DNA of 64,000 nucleotides, from contig OZ223308.1 in the NCBI GenBank assembly GCA_965140765.1, forward strand, positions 372,001-436,000. The letters are read 5' to 3'. The notes under the pieces are model-generated. The model saw only the letters and a list, made by a program, of their open reading frames with translations, was not told the origin of the DNA and did no database searches. How positions within the stretch are numbered: position 1 is the first letter of the stretch; each line of letters opens with the position of its first letter. Shown piece by piece: positions 1 through 9,218 of the stretch. The position numbers were made by a program, and so were the translations under genes. Source of the DNA: Sunxiuqinia sp963678245. GTDB taxonomy: Bacteria > Bacteroidota > Bacteroidia > Bacteroidales > Prolixibacteraceae.

Positions 1-648
1 TCCAGACAGCTCGTCTCCTTCATTCGGCTCATCATAAGCACTATAGTAAAACCCATTATCGAACCACGCCAAACCTGAGAATTTCACCCACTCAATATGG
101 TCACTCAGCGTCTCTCCTGTCTCAATATCTTTTACAAAGATCTCATTCCAATCGGAACCAGATTTGGCGACCATGTAAACGAGGTATTTTCCATCCTCGG
201 ACAGCTCAGTCCCGGACAAAGCGATCGTTCCGTCTTCTGAAAAGGTATTCGGATCCAAAACAACCTGAGCCTTTTCATTCAACGCCTCAGTTATGTAAAA
301 CACGTTTTGATTTTGAAGACCATCATTCTTGAAAAAGAAATATTTACCGGCCTTTTTAAATGGCGTCCCGTGCCTCGGATAGTCCATCAGTTTGGTTAGC
401 TGCTGCTTGATTTCTTCACGATTTGGTAACGAGTTCAGATAATCAAAAGTGACGTTGTTTTGAGCTTTCACCCATTCGGTCGTTTCTTCCGAATTGTCAT
501 CTTCCAGCCAACGATATGGATCTTCAACAACGGTTTCGAAATAAGTATCTTCAATCTCTCCTTTTTGGGTGACAGGATAGTCAATGGTTTTTTTCTTACT
601 GCAAGAACACATCAGTACTAAGAATAAAATGTAGTTTAATTTTGTCAT
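1..648 (-). CDS. Prolyl oligopeptidase family S9A lipoprotein (5' part; runs off the window)
   Basis: The frame is open from an ATG at 648-646 down to base 1, giving about 216 N-terminal residues. A short hydrophobic signal leads into a Cys-rich lipobox-like stretch (VLMCSCSKKK), so this is probably a lipoprotein. Next comes the S9A hallmark DPYRWLEDD, followed by the start of the seven-bladed propeller (KYFFFKNDGLQNQ; LSEDGKYLVYMV). Family knowledge: these serine peptidases cleave short peptides after proline, with the propeller gating access. The catalytic Ser-Asp-His domain lies outside the window, so activity cannot be judged. It is the last gene of a minus-strand run following the 161-aa membrane protein. 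Confidence 0.88.
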   Translation of the reverse strand, partial: MTKLNYILFLVLMCSCSKKKTIDYPVTQKGEIEDTYFETVVEDPYRWLEDDNSEETTEWVKAQNNVTFDYLNSLPNREEIKQQLTKLMDYPRHGTPFKKAGKYFFFKNDGLQNQNVFYITEALNEKAQVVLDPNTFSEDGTIALSGTELSEDGKYLVYMVAKSGSDWNEIFVKDIETGETLSDHIEWVKFSGLAWFDNGFYYSAYDEPNEGDELSG

Positions 649-703
649 GATAATATCTCTTCAAGCTTTTCTTAAGCTATCTGTAATGAACCTGTCGGAA
701 ATA

Positions 704-1189
704 TTACAGTATTTTTTGATTCGCTCTGATTTTGGCATCTTTCTGTCCTCCGACAAACTGCCCAACAAGCAATCCAACGACCAACGGCGGAATAATAAAA
801 AACCAGCGGTCGATCGAGGAAAAGAAGAAGCTTGTCAACAAACCTAAAACTCCACCAATCAGCGTATAAAAAAAGCTCAATGAATAGCGATAGAAAAATG
901 GTGGGTAAAAACCATGTTCCTTTTTCATATGCCGGGCCAACCGGTCAATGTGTCGATCGTAATTTCGTCGGTCTTTTCCAGTGTTATTAACCGCATTGCT
1001 AATCGTGTTCACTTGTAGTTCTATTTCTTCCTGAAATTGCTGGCATTGATCACAATCCCTCGAAAAATCGTCAACACGCTTTACCATTCGCAGGTATTCA
1101 GCAACGCGCAAAAAACGCAGGTCGCTATCTTTTGTACCTGACAACTTTTGCTCAATATCGGCGGAAATTTTTTGACTCCATTCACCCAT
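704..1189 (-). CDS. Small membrane protein of unknown function (161 aa)
   Basis: I do not recognise the family. Residues 1-95 are charged and probably helical, with a CDQC pair near residue 46 and a basic HMKKEHGF segment. Two hydrophobic segments follow (about 100-122 and 128-147) joined by a short loop, and the C-terminus is charged. This suggests a soluble N-terminal helical domain anchored by a membrane hairpin. The start lies directly downstream of the pnp terminator, so it is probably transcribed separately. The CxxC could bind metal or be redox-active, but nothing in the sequence decides this. Confidence 0.65.
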   Translation of the reverse strand: MGEWSQKISADIEQKLSGTKDSDLRFLRVAEYLRMVKRVDDFSRDCDQCQQFQEEIELQVNTISNAVNNTGKDRRNYDRHIDRLARHMKKEHGFYPPFFYRYSLSFFYTLIGGVLGLLTSFFFSSIDRWFFIIPPLVVGLLVGQFVGGQKDAKIRANQKIL

Positions 1190-1202
1190 AACTAATGAAA
1201 AA

Positions 1203-1225
1203 AAATGCCCGACAAGCGGGCATTT
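1203..1225 (-). terminator. Rho-independent terminator of pnp
   Basis: The stem AAATGCCCG / CGGGCATTT has a 5-nt loop and is followed on the minus strand by a run of T. It lies about 20 nt past the pnp stop codon. Confidence 0.8.
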
Positions 1226-1245
1226 ATATAAATTTAAACGTTGAA

Positions 1246-3516
1246 CTAATCTCTGTTTTCTCTTGGAGGTCTGCGATCTCCACGACGATCACGGCTATCG
1301 CGATTTCCATCACGTCCGCTACCATCACGACGAGGAGGACGACGATCGCCTCCGCGGTCGCTACGCTCACGCTCTACATAACCTTCGGGTTTTGGCAATA
1401 ATGCTTTACGAGAAAGCTTCAGTTTTCCATCGCGGTCGATGTCCAACAGCTTTACTTCAACTTCTTCGCCTACTTTAAGGGCATCTTCAACATTTGATAA
1501 ACGCTCCCAGGTAATTTCAGAAATATGAAGCAAACCTTCTTTTCCAGGCATAATTTCAACAAAGGCACCAAAAGTTGTGATGTTTTTTATTTTCCCTTTG
1601 TAGGTTTCGCCTTTCTCCGGAAGAGCAATAATACGCTTCACACGTTCTTTTGCAGCATCCATAGCTTCTTTGTTCAAGCCCGAAATTTCAACCCAACCAA
1701 AGTCATCACGTTCTTCAATAACGATAACAGTATTGGTTTCTTCCTGCATTTGCTGAATATTTTTACCTCCAGGTCCAATGATTGGTCCAATCATATCCTT
1801 AGGAATCTGAATGGTTTCAACACGTGGAACATTTGGTTTGTATTCTACACGAGGTTCAGGAATAACTTCAAGGATTTTTCCAAGGATATGCTCACGACCT
1901 TCTTTGGCCTGATGTAAAGCTTGTGACAACACTTCGTATGAAAGTCCGTCAACTTTAATATCCATTTGGGTTGCTGTAATACCTTTTTCAGTTCCGGTTA
2001 CTTTGAAGTCCATGTCACCCAAGTGATCTTCATCACCCAAAATGTCAGAAAGTACCGCGAACTTATCCGATTTTTTATCGGTAATTAATCCCATGGCAAT
2101 ACCCGAAACCGGACGTTTCATATTCATACCAGCATCCATCATACACATGGTTCCGGCACAAACTGTTGCCATTGATGATGATCCGTTTGATTCCAAAATA
2201 TCAGAAACAACACGAACAACATATGGGAAATCTTCAGGAATCATACGCTTCAAGGCACGAAAAGCCAGGTTACCGTGACCGATTTCACGACGTCCTAACC
2301 CGCGAGGTGTTTTAGGATCACCCACACAAAATGGAGGAAAATTGTAATGCAACAAGAATCTTTCAGTTCCCTGGAACGTTACATTATCAATCTTTTTGAT
2401 GTCCATTTTGGTTCCCAAGGTAATTGACGAAAGCGACTGTGTTTCACCACGAGTAAAAATAGCAGAACCATGAGCACCCGGCAAATAGTCAACTTCTCCC
2501 CAAATTGGACGAATTTCGTTTGTTTTACGACCATCCAAGCGAATACCTTCATCCAAAATCATGCGACGCATAGATTCGCCCTCCACTTTGTGAAAGTATC
2601 GGCGGATAAGCTTTTCATCTTGAACTAAGTCAATTTCTTCGTTTTCAGCATTCTCTTCAAGATATTTCTCGACATAGTCATCTACAATTTTTGCAAATGA
2701 CTCAATACGTAATTGTTTATCTTTAATTTGCTGTTTCGCAATATCGTAACAAGCATCAAACAAGTCTGCTTCAACTTTGGCTTTCAGCTCTTCGTTGTTT
2801 ACTTCGTGACAATACTCACGTTTCACAACACCAACTTCGGCAGCTAATTCTTCCTGTACTTTACAATGCACCTTGATGGCATCGTGAGCAACTTTAATGG
2901 CTTCAAGCATCTCTTCTTCTGACACTTCATCCATCTCACCTTCAACCATCATGATATTGTCGTAAGTTGCAGCTACCATGATGTCAATATCGGCTTCAGC
3001 CAACTGAGCGCTACTTGGGTTGACAATCATCTCGCCGTCAACACGTCCAACACGCACTTCAGAAATTGGCGCCTCAAAAGGAACGTCAGATACAGCGATT
3101 GCTGCTGATGCAGCTAATCCGGCCAATGAGTCGGCCATAACGTCTTTGTCATAGGAAATAAGGCTGATCATCACCGCTGTTTCAGCATGATAATCATCCG
3201 GGAAAAGTGGACGGAGGGCACGGTCAACCAAGCGGGCAACCAAAATTTCATCGTCACTCGGACGAGCTTCACGTTTCAAAAACCCACCGGGGAAACGACC
3301 TGCAGCAGAGAATTTCTCGCGATAATCAACCGATACCGGCATAAAATCAACATCCTCTCTAGCATCTTTCGCTGAAACCACAGTGGCCAGCAACATGGTG
3401 TCACCCATCCTAACGACAACTGCACCATCAGCTTGTTTGGCTAAACGACCTGTTTCAATCGTAATTTGCCGGCCATCGCCGAGGTCAATTGTTTTAATAA
3501 TTTGATTCATAATCAA
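1246..3516 (-). CDS. pnp: Polyribonucleotide nucleotidyltransferase (PNPase)
   Basis: PNPase degrades RNA 3'->5' by phosphorolysis and is a core enzyme of mRNA turnover. The 756-aa protein has the full architecture: two RNase PH cores (the first with GRFPGGFLKREARPSDDE, the second with the ETQSLSSITLG region around residues 350-550), an alpha-helical linker, a KH domain (IGPIIGPGGKNIQ, about 560-615) and an S1 domain (YKGKIKNITTFGAFVEI, about 630-695). The last 40 residues form an Arg/Gly/Asp-rich basic tail (GGDRRPPRRDGSGRDGN), a lineage-specific extension beyond the usual ~700 aa that probably adds RNA affinity. It lies downstream of rpsO in the classical rpsO-pnp order, separated by an attenuator-like hairpin. 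Confidence 0.98.
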   Translation of the reverse strand: MIMNQIIKTIDLGDGRQITIETGRLAKQADGAVVVRMGDTMLLATVVSAKDAREDVDFMPVSVDYREKFSAAGRFPGGFLKREARPSDDEILVARLVDRALRPLFPDDYHAETAVMISLISYDKDVMADSLAGLAASAAIAVSDVPFEAPISEVRVGRVDGEMIVNPSSAQLAEADIDIMVAATYDNIMMVEGEMDEVSEEEMLEAIKVAHDAIKVHCKVQEELAAEVGVVKREYCHEVNNEELKAKVEADLFDACYDIAKQQIKDKQLRIESFAKIVDDYVEKYLEENAENEEIDLVQDEKLIRRYFHKVEGESMRRMILDEGIRLDGRKTNEIRPIWGEVDYLPGAHGSAIFTRGETQSLSSITLGTKMDIKKIDNVTFQGTERFLLHYNFPPFCVGDPKTPRGLGRREIGHGNLAFRALKRMIPEDFPYVVRVVSDILESNGSSSMATVCAGTMCMMDAGMNMKRPVSGIAMGLITDKKSDKFAVLSDILGDEDHLGDMDFKVTGTEKGITATQMDIKVDGLSYEVLSQALHQAKEGREHILGKILEVIPEPRVEYKPNVPRVETIQIPKDMIGPIIGPGGKNIQQMQEETNTVIVIEERDDFGWVEISGLNKEAMDAAKERVKRIIALPEKGETYKGKIKNITTFGAFVEIMPGKEGLLHISEITWERLSNVEDALKVGEEVEVKLLDIDRDGKLKLSRKALLPKPEGYVERERSDRGGDRRPPRRDGSGRDGNRDSRDRRGDRRPPRENRD

Positions 3517-3583
3517 TTTTTGTGATAAAATTTAACAATACGAACTTTGTCGAATGGTGGTGGGGATTTCAAAAATAAGAAAA

Positions 3584-3601
3584 GGCAATAAATATATTGC
3601 C
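3584..3601 (-). terminator. Hairpin between rpsO and pnp (terminator/attenuator)
   Basis: The stem GGCAATA / TATTGCC has a 4-nt loop and is followed on the minus strand by a T-rich stretch (TTTTCTTATTTTTG). It lies just past the rpsO stop. Because pnp continues on the same strand, it may only partly terminate, or it may be an RNA-processing site. Confidence 0.6.
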
Positions 3602-3617
3602 CCTTCTGTGTATAAAA

Positions 3618-3887
3618 TTATCGACGTAATTTCAATTCTTTTACAATTGCACGATATCTTTCAATATCTTTCTTTTTTAGGTAGTCGAGTAAACTACGAC
3701 GTTTACCTACCAAGCGAACCAACGAACGCTGTGTACTGTAATCTTTTTTGTTCTTTTTCAAGTGCTCGGTTAAGTGAGAGATCCGGTATGAGAACAAGGC
3801 AATTTGCCCTTCGGCTGTACCCGTGTCTTTTGCATCTTTACCAAACTTTTCAAAAAACTCTGTTTTCTTTTCTGAAGTTAAATACAT
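3618..3887 (-). CDS. rpsO: 30S ribosomal protein S15
   Basis: The 89-aa length is canonical for S15, which binds 16S rRNA early in assembly of the small-subunit platform. Recognisable stretches are the N-terminal GTAEGQIALFSYRI, the LTEHLKKNKKDYS segment and the C-terminal RRSLLDYLKKKDIERY signature. It is preceded by a good Bacteroidetes promoter and followed by a hairpin before pnp. Confidence 0.98.
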   Translation of the reverse strand: MYLTSEKKTEFFEKFGKDAKDTGTAEGQIALFSYRISHLTEHLKKNKKDYSTQRSLVRLVGKRRSLLDYLKKKDIERYRAIVKELKLRR

Positions 3888-3975
3888 TTTCTTTAATATT
3901 TAAAAGTGATACGATTTTTAACCCGTTGCATCGCATTCAATAACAACCGATTAAAATTAATTTCAAAAACTTTCG

Positions 3976-4005
3976 CAAAAGTAATCAAAAAACTTTGACT
4001 ACCAA
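3976..4005 (-). promoter_or_regulatory. Bacteroidetes-type promoter of rpsO
   Basis: On the minus strand a -33 TTG (4003-4005) is separated by 19 nt from a -7 TACTTTTG (3976-3983), close to the Bacteroidetes consensus TTG/TAnnTTTG. It lies about 90 nt upstream of the rpsO ATG. Confidence 0.65.
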
Positions 4006-4129
4006 TATCAGAGCTCCTTTTTCTCATGACCCCCAGCAGATTAGTCTCATCTATTCGTCACAGTACAGGATAGCACGTCGCATTTTTTTACTATTTTAGA
4101 CCACCTAACTAAACTTTATAAATCATACT

Positions 4130-5608
4130 ATGTCACAAAAAAACTACTCTTTTAAGTTTTCCTTCAAGAAGGTATCCAAACTTCTGATTCTCGGGTTGAC
4201 TTTTGCCAGTTGCGCTAAACAAATTCCCCTACCACCTAAAGCTTTTGGACCAGTACCAACTGAACGTCAACTGAAATGGCACGAAATGGAACAATACGCT
4301 TTTATTCATTTCACCGTCAACACTTTCACCGGTAAAGAATGGGGCTTCGGGGACGAGGATCTTTCAGTATTTAATCCAACCAGTTTAGATGCCGGACAAT
4401 GGGCAAAGACTATAAAAGAAGCCGGCTTGAAAGGGATCATTCTAACCTGTAAACACCACGACGGTTTTTGTTTATGGCCCAGCAAATATACAGAACACGA
4501 TATTGCCAACACTCCCTACAAAGATGGTAAGGGAAATATTGTAGAGGAAGTTTATCAAGCCTGTAAAAAATATGAATTGAAGTTTGGGGTTTATCTTTCT
4601 CCATGGGACAGAAACCACGAAGAATACGGTAGCCCGGCATACATCGAATATTACCGCAACCAGTTAAAAGAACTTTTTAGCGCCTACGAACCAATTTTTG
4701 AAATGTGGTTTGACGGGGCAAACGGCGGAGATGGTTATTATGGCGGTGCTAACGAAAAAAGAAGGATTGATGGTTCAAAATACTACGATTGGCCAACAAC
4801 TTTAAAGATGATAAGGAAGATGGAGCCAGAGGTAATTTTCTTTAGCGATGCTGGTCCCGACATTCGATGGTGTGGAAATGAAAAAGGATATGTTGGTGAA
4901 ACCAATTGGAACACAATCAGCCTTGACACCTTATATGCAGGGAAAAGTGGCATTAACAAACTATTAAATTCCGGATCCGAAGACGGGACCTCATGGGTGC
5001 CAGCTGAGGTTGATGTTTCTATTCGTCCAGGATGGTTCTACCATTCAAGCGAAGATAGCTTGGTCAGGTCTCCGGAAAACCTGTTTAAAATTTATTTGGA
5101 AACAGTTGGAAGGGGCTCAAGCCTGCTGCTCAATATTCCACCTGACCGCAGAGGACTAATCAACGAAAAGGACATTCAGTCACTAACAGGATGGAAAGCG
5201 ATGTTAGACAAAGCTTTCGCGACAAACCTAGCACAAAACGCCAACATTAAAGCTTCAAACACGCGTGGCAACTCCGCAGTTTATGCCGGTGCAAACCTAA
5301 CTGATGGTAAGCCCGACTCCTACTGGGCAACAGACGACCAACAACTCACAGCCGACTTGCTTGTCAATCTTGGGAAAGAAGAAACAGTTAACTATCTGCT
5401 TCTTCAGGAATACATTAAACTGGGACAACGTGTAAAATCATTTGTCATTGAAGCCAATGTCGATAATAATTGGTTACAGATTGGGGAAGGAACAACAATT
5501 GGCTATAAACGAATCATCCCTCTTGGAGGCCAAAAAACTGATCGTTTGAGAATTCGATTCCTAGACGCTAAGGCCTGTTTAGTTCTCTCAAATATTGAAG
5601 TTTACTAA
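4130..5608 (+). CDS. GH29 alpha-L-fucosidase lipoprotein with C-terminal discoidin-like domain
   Basis: The 492-aa protein starts with a signal ending in a lipobox (LTFASCAKQ), so it is predicted to be membrane-anchored. Residues about 40-360 form the GH29 barrel: the N-terminal WHEMEQYAFIHFTVNTFT, the CKHHDGFCLWPSKYT block, and the nucleophile region EMWFDGANG, in which Asp is the expected nucleophile. Residues about 375-492 look like an F5/8 type C (CBM32-like) carbohydrate-binding domain (ANLTDGKPDSYWATD). It should release terminal L-fucose from glycans. It stands alone, without a SusCD pair or other glycosidases nearby. Confidence 0.92.
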   Translation: MSQKNYSFKFSFKKVSKLLILGLTFASCAKQIPLPPKAFGPVPTERQLKWHEMEQYAFIHFTVNTFTGKEWGFGDEDLSVFNPTSLDAGQWAKTIKEAGLKGIILTCKHHDGFCLWPSKYTEHDIANTPYKDGKGNIVEEVYQACKKYELKFGVYLSPWDRNHEEYGSPAYIEYYRNQLKELFSAYEPIFEMWFDGANGGDGYYGGANEKRRIDGSKYYDWPTTLKMIRKMEPEVIFFSDAGPDIRWCGNEKGYVGETNWNTISLDTLYAGKSGINKLLNSGSEDGTSWVPAEVDVSIRPGWFYHSSEDSLVRSPENLFKIYLETVGRGSSLLLNIPPDRRGLINEKDIQSLTGWKAMLDKAFATNLAQNANIKASNTRGNSAVYAGANLTDGKPDSYWATDDQQLTADLLVNLGKEETVNYLLLQEYIKLGQRVKSFVIEANVDNNWLQIGEGTTIGYKRIIPLGGQKTDRLRIRFLDAKACLVLSNIEVY

Positions 5609-5621
5609 TCTCATAATGAAA

Positions 5622-5666
5622 CTATAAAACCTTCAGCAGAAATTTGAAATTGCTGAAGGTTTATAG
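5622..5666. terminator. Bidirectional hairpin between convergent fucosidase and channel genes
   Basis: The perfect core stem ACCTTCAGCA (5629-5638) / TGCTGAAGGT (5651-5660) extends outward through CTATAAA/TTATAG with one bulged A. It lies 20-60 nt from the ends of two convergent genes and has weak T-tracts on both sides. Confidence 0.6.
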
Positions 5667-5691
5667 TTTACTGGTCGACACTAATTTCCTC

Positions 5692-6720
5692 TCAACTCTT
5701 CTTTGTTTCAAGTGCAAGTCTAAAAGACTTCACCTGTTCGGGCGAACCAATCACAAACAGCTGATCGCCACGGCTCAATGTCAAATTCGGATCTGGATTA
5801 AACACATACTTGGCACCACTAATTTTAATTCCAATAATATTGACTCCCGAAGAATCTTCGCCCTTCAAGATACTAATCGGCTTATTCACAAAATAATCAG
5901 CCATATTATTACAGTTGATTTCTTCTAAACTAACATCTTTACTTTTCTGCAATAAAATGTATTCAAGAAACTCAACCACATCAGGCTGAGTAACTAATTT
6001 AGCCATGCGCTGACCTCCGATACGTTCGGGCATAATAACATTCGTTACTCCTGCACGCTTCAGCTTCATATCCGATTCCATTTCTGAAGCGCGGCTTACA
6101 ATTCGTAAACTTGGATTCATACTTCGGGCTGTAAGAGCTACAAAAACATTATCGGCATCATTCGGGGTAGTGGCAATCAAAGCTCGCGCCCGACCAACAC
6201 CGGCTTTTTTCAAAACTTTTTCATGTGTCGCGTCTCCCTGAATATATAGCAACCGAACATCCTTGCGGATACGTGCCAAGACATTTTCGCGTCGTTCGAT
6301 GATCACAAATTCGACTCCATGATCGCGCAGCTCAATGGCTGCCTGTTCTCCGTTACGTCCGTAACCGATAATAATAACATGATCTTTCAATTTCACGATT
6401 TTTTTATCCACGCGATAGGTTTTTAAATAGTTCATTAATTCGCCATCGAACACAAAGCTAGCCATACTTGAACCTACATATGCCAAACTACCCAGACTGA
6501 AAAATATTAATCCGGAAGTGAACAACTTGCCTCCATCAGAAAGCGGATGAATTTCGCCAAAGCCAACTGTCGACACGGTAATAATGGTCATAAAGAACGC
6601 ATCAATCAGCGAAAAATCTTCAATGTACCAAAAGCCAGCCGTTCCAAGCGAAACCATGAAGATCAGCAAAAAAATACCAGTTTGGATTGTTCTATGTGAA
6701 ACTTCCTGAAATTTATTCAT
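5692..6720 (-). CDS. Ion-channel protein with TrkA-N/TrkA-C regulatory domains (potassium channel family)
   Basis: The 342-aa protein has two membrane helices (about 12-32 and 68-92) flanking a pore loop with selectivity filter TVGFGE (around residue 51), the two-TM channel plan. A TrkA-N (RCK) Rossmann domain follows (VIIGYGRNGEQAAIEL, about 113-230, dinucleotide-binding GxGxxG-like), then a TrkA-C domain (about 245-340). It probably forms a tetrameric K+-selective channel gated by nucleotide or ligand binding. The start overlaps the end of the DUF2851 gene by 8 nt, so the two are probably co-translated. Confidence 0.9.
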   Translation of the reverse strand: MNKFQEVSHRTIQTGIFLLIFMVSLGTAGFWYIEDFSLIDAFFMTIITVSTVGFGEIHPLSDGGKLFTSGLIFFSLGSLAYVGSSMASFVFDGELMNYLKTYRVDKKIVKLKDHVIIIGYGRNGEQAAIELRDHGVEFVIIERRENVLARIRKDVRLLYIQGDATHEKVLKKAGVGRARALIATTPNDADNVFVALTARSMNPSLRIVSRASEMESDMKLKRAGVTNVIMPERIGGQRMAKLVTQPDVVEFLEYILLQKSKDVSLEEINCNNMADYFVNKPISILKGEDSSGVNIIGIKISGAKYVFNPDPNLTLSRGDQLFVIGSPEQVKSFRLALETKKS

Positions 6721-8029
6721 GGGCTAACTCATCTCCCTCTTTAATCGCATGATTGATTAACTTGGTTCCTACATGGCAATTTAAACATTTTTTGGGATTG
6801 CAATAACAATTTTTCAACTGAATCAATGCTTGGCTGTCATATGCCGAGCGAACATCGACCCCTAATTTTTGCCAGTTTGAAATGATTGAGTTTCTCTCAG
6901 CCGGAATACGTTCAAGAAAATCAAGAGCTTTCTCTTTCAAATGTGCCTGATTGTGGTACTCGCCATAAATAAAAAGGAAGGGCACCACGGTATTAATCAT
7001 CAAGTTTCGAAACGCTGTGTCGCCAAGTACCTTTTTTCGTTTCGCTGAAACTTTATTAAAACGATAATGAGTATCCCAGTACTCCGAAGCTTGCACCTTA
7101 AACAGTTTTTGAATTTCGGCCAAATCATCTAACTCAACGAGCGATGAAAATAATGCTGAAGATTGGTGAATAAGTGCGGCAAATTCGGCCAAACGTACTG
7201 TTGGAAAGTTAACCGGACGCAAACGCAAAAACTTCCATACATGTGTTTCAACGGACTTCAGTCGGTATTTTTTGTATAAAAATGAATATTCCTTCCGCAA
7301 TGCCAAATAATAATCGTCGCCCAATAACTGTTCGTTCAACAAACCGGCTGTTCCAAAAAGTAATGCTTCAACCTGAAACAAGTTGTTTTTATGCTTGCCT
7401 AAAATTTGCAACGGCAAGGCGTGGGCCAGCATTTCAAAGGGTTGGTCATTCACTTTAAATCCAAAATTACGGGCCAGCATCTGGTAGAATGTTTCGTTCC
7501 AATCGTTTTTATTCTGCTCCAGCCGATCAACAATATTTTGTGTCTTTTGCTGAAGTCGCTCAATCATCAAACCATGAAACCAAATTTGCAAAGCCATCGG
7601 ATCGGCTTCGTGAAAACGATCAGCGCAGGCAATCCACCGGTCCGATTTTAAAAGTTTCTGATACTTCGCCTCCAAATGTTTCGGATAATTCAACACCATG
7701 GCAGGAACTAATTCACCCTTTGAATTACGAATTTCTTCATCATTATCTCGAACGACATGCAAAATCACGTTATTGTATGCCTCATCCGTTTCATGCTGAT
7801 GTCGATACCAATCTGAAGCTTTTTGATGAATTTCCACATTCCCGGCCCAGGTGGTCTCCCCGATTTTGATGCGTGAATTAAAAAAGTCGGGACCAGCATC
7901 CAAATTATGTTGGCCCACTTGAAGAACTTGAACAGACTGACGATCAACTTTCAAATGTTCAGTGCTGAATAACTTATGTTTCCAAATAAATTGAAGAAAA
8001 GCTTCATTCATAACAGGGTGATTTTTCAC
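6713..8029 (-). CDS. DUF2851 family protein
   Basis: The 438-aa soluble protein matches the Bacteroidota DUF2851 family, recognised by the N-terminal pattern FLQFIWKHKLF ... GQHNLDAGPDFFNSRI and the motif TTWAGNVEIHQKASDWYRHQH. The acidic and His residues of that block resemble a nuclease-like active site, which is inference. The C-terminus has a Cys-rich ending (CYCNPKKCLNCHVG) that could bind metal. Function is not established. It overlaps the downstream potassium-channel gene by 8 nt. Confidence 0.85.
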   Translation of the reverse strand: MKNHPVMNEAFLQFIWKHKLFSTEHLKVDRQSVQVLQVGQHNLDAGPDFFNSRIKIGETTWAGNVEIHQKASDWYRHQHETDEAYNNVILHVVRDNDEEIRNSKGELVPAMVLNYPKHLEAKYQKLLKSDRWIACADRFHEADPMALQIWFHGLMIERLQQKTQNIVDRLEQNKNDWNETFYQMLARNFGFKVNDQPFEMLAHALPLQILGKHKNNLFQVEALLFGTAGLLNEQLLGDDYYLALRKEYSFLYKKYRLKSVETHVWKFLRLRPVNFPTVRLAEFAALIHQSSALFSSLVELDDLAEIQKLFKVQASEYWDTHYRFNKVSAKRKKVLGDTAFRNLMINTVVPFLFIYGEYHNQAHLKEKALDFLERIPAERNSIISNWQKLGVDVRSAYDSQALIQLKNCYCNPKKCLNCHVGTKLINHAIKEGDELAHE

Positions 8030-8075
8030 TAAAGTTATGAATAATACCAGAAACCATGACAGTCAATCACCGAAG

Positions 8076-8840
8076 CTATTCAACATCTTTCAGCTTTGAA
8101 TTCAATCTCTCAATCACTTTTTCCTGATTCGCTATTTCGCTTTCAATATCCTGTTGCTGCTTATAGTTCCTTCTCATCCTTCTCTCATAGCCTTTGAGCT
8201 TTCGCTTTTGGCCTTTTGTAACACCATCAATTTCTACCGGATCATCTAAAACTACAAGTTCCCCAAAATATTCATCTTTTTTATTAGCCATCTTCCTTCG
8301 AAGCCTCTTGCCTTTTTTCTTCAACTTTCGGAGTTTCTTCTCAAGCTTGGATAACGCTTTCTCCTCACTGTTAATTTCCGTCTGAATAGTCTGCTGAGAA
8401 AGCGTTACGGCATATTGTCGAACAAAGTTTTCTGCATTTCGAATAACCCTCGCTGGATTATAATCGGAAGATCCTAAAAACAGATCGTCCTGAATAAAGA
8501 AAAAACGCACATAGGTCAGGTCATCGTAATCAGCCGCTTGAAAAAGGACAACCATCGGTTTATCACTCACAGTCTTAAAATCAAACTCTTCAGTCATCCA
8601 CTCGTCTCCGCTCTTTTTCGAATCAGCCTTCTTCTTGATCAATCCAAAGAACTTTTTCTCGTGCATCGAATTTTCAAACAATTCTTCGGCATCCTTCACA
8701 CTGGCATTGGGAACAGCTACTTCAAAAGCCGGATGAATCCCCATGGAGGATGGTCGTTCGGCTATTTCAACCTTTAACGGTTGTTGAGAAAATACACTTA
8801 TCTGAATAAACAACAGGGAGAGTAAAAATATTTTTTTCAT
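8076..8840 (-). CDS. Secreted coiled-coil protein of unknown function
   Basis: The 254-aa protein starts with a signal peptide (MKKIFLLSLLFIQISVFSQ), so it is exported. Residues about 20-140 look globular. Residues about 150-254 are strongly charged with heptad character, first a very basic block (KLEKKLRKLKKKGKRLRRKM) and then a second coil near the C-terminus (IANQEKVIERLNSKL). No catalytic motif or familiar domain is visible. It is single and co-directional with DUF2851, 46 nt upstream of that gene. Confidence 0.7.
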   Translation of the reverse strand: MKKIFLLSLLFIQISVFSQQPLKVEIAERPSSMGIHPAFEVAVPNASVKDAEELFENSMHEKKFFGLIKKKADSKKSGDEWMTEEFDFKTVSDKPMVVLFQAADYDDLTYVRFFFIQDDLFLGSSDYNPARVIRNAENFVRQYAVTLSQQTIQTEINSEEKALSKLEKKLRKLKKKGKRLRRKMANKKDEYFGELVVLDDPVEIDGVTKGQKRKLKGYERRMRRNYKQQQDIESEIANQEKVIERLNSKLKDVE

Positions 8841-9218
8841 AGATTATTTTTTTTAGGCACCACAAGGATCAGAAATAAGAACTAACAGTCAACAACTTAA
8901 TCTTCCAAACTATTGAATCCGGGAAAAATCTCGTCAACAAACTCGCTGATTCCGATTAATTCAGGAACCCAATCCTAGATGCACATTATTCATGAAACAA
9001 CAAATCTGACTGAATAGTTGTTGAGAACGCTGTTAGATCTGAGTCCGAAAGTTCAGTTATATGATACACGCTCACAGTCTGACGTCAACTAATGAAGTGG
9101 TCAATCTGACATTTGTAGTTTTATTCCATAATAATATGGCTATTTTTGCGACGATAAGCGAATTAAGCTTAAGCAAGAAAACTGAAATTCTCAGTAATTT
9201 CTCAAAAAATAAATAGTT
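8841..9218. other. 378-bp intergenic region between divergent genes
   Basis: AT-rich and with no ORF of note. The only signal seen is a -7-like box at 9141-9148 facing the DUF819 gene. No strong hairpin or repeat was seen. Confidence 0.5.
9141..9148 (+). promoter_or_regulatory. -7 box (TATTTTTG) upstream of the DUF819 gene
   Basis: Matches TAnnTTTG, 71 nt before the start codon. The nearest TTTG upstream is 25 nt away, longer than the usual 17-23, so the -33 element is uncertain. Confidence 0.45.

Noticed and set aside
3554..3943. 129-aa plus-strand frame over rpsO
   Set aside because: It is antisense to rpsO and its promoter; the protein is low-complexity and hydrophobic-aromatic with no family resemblance.
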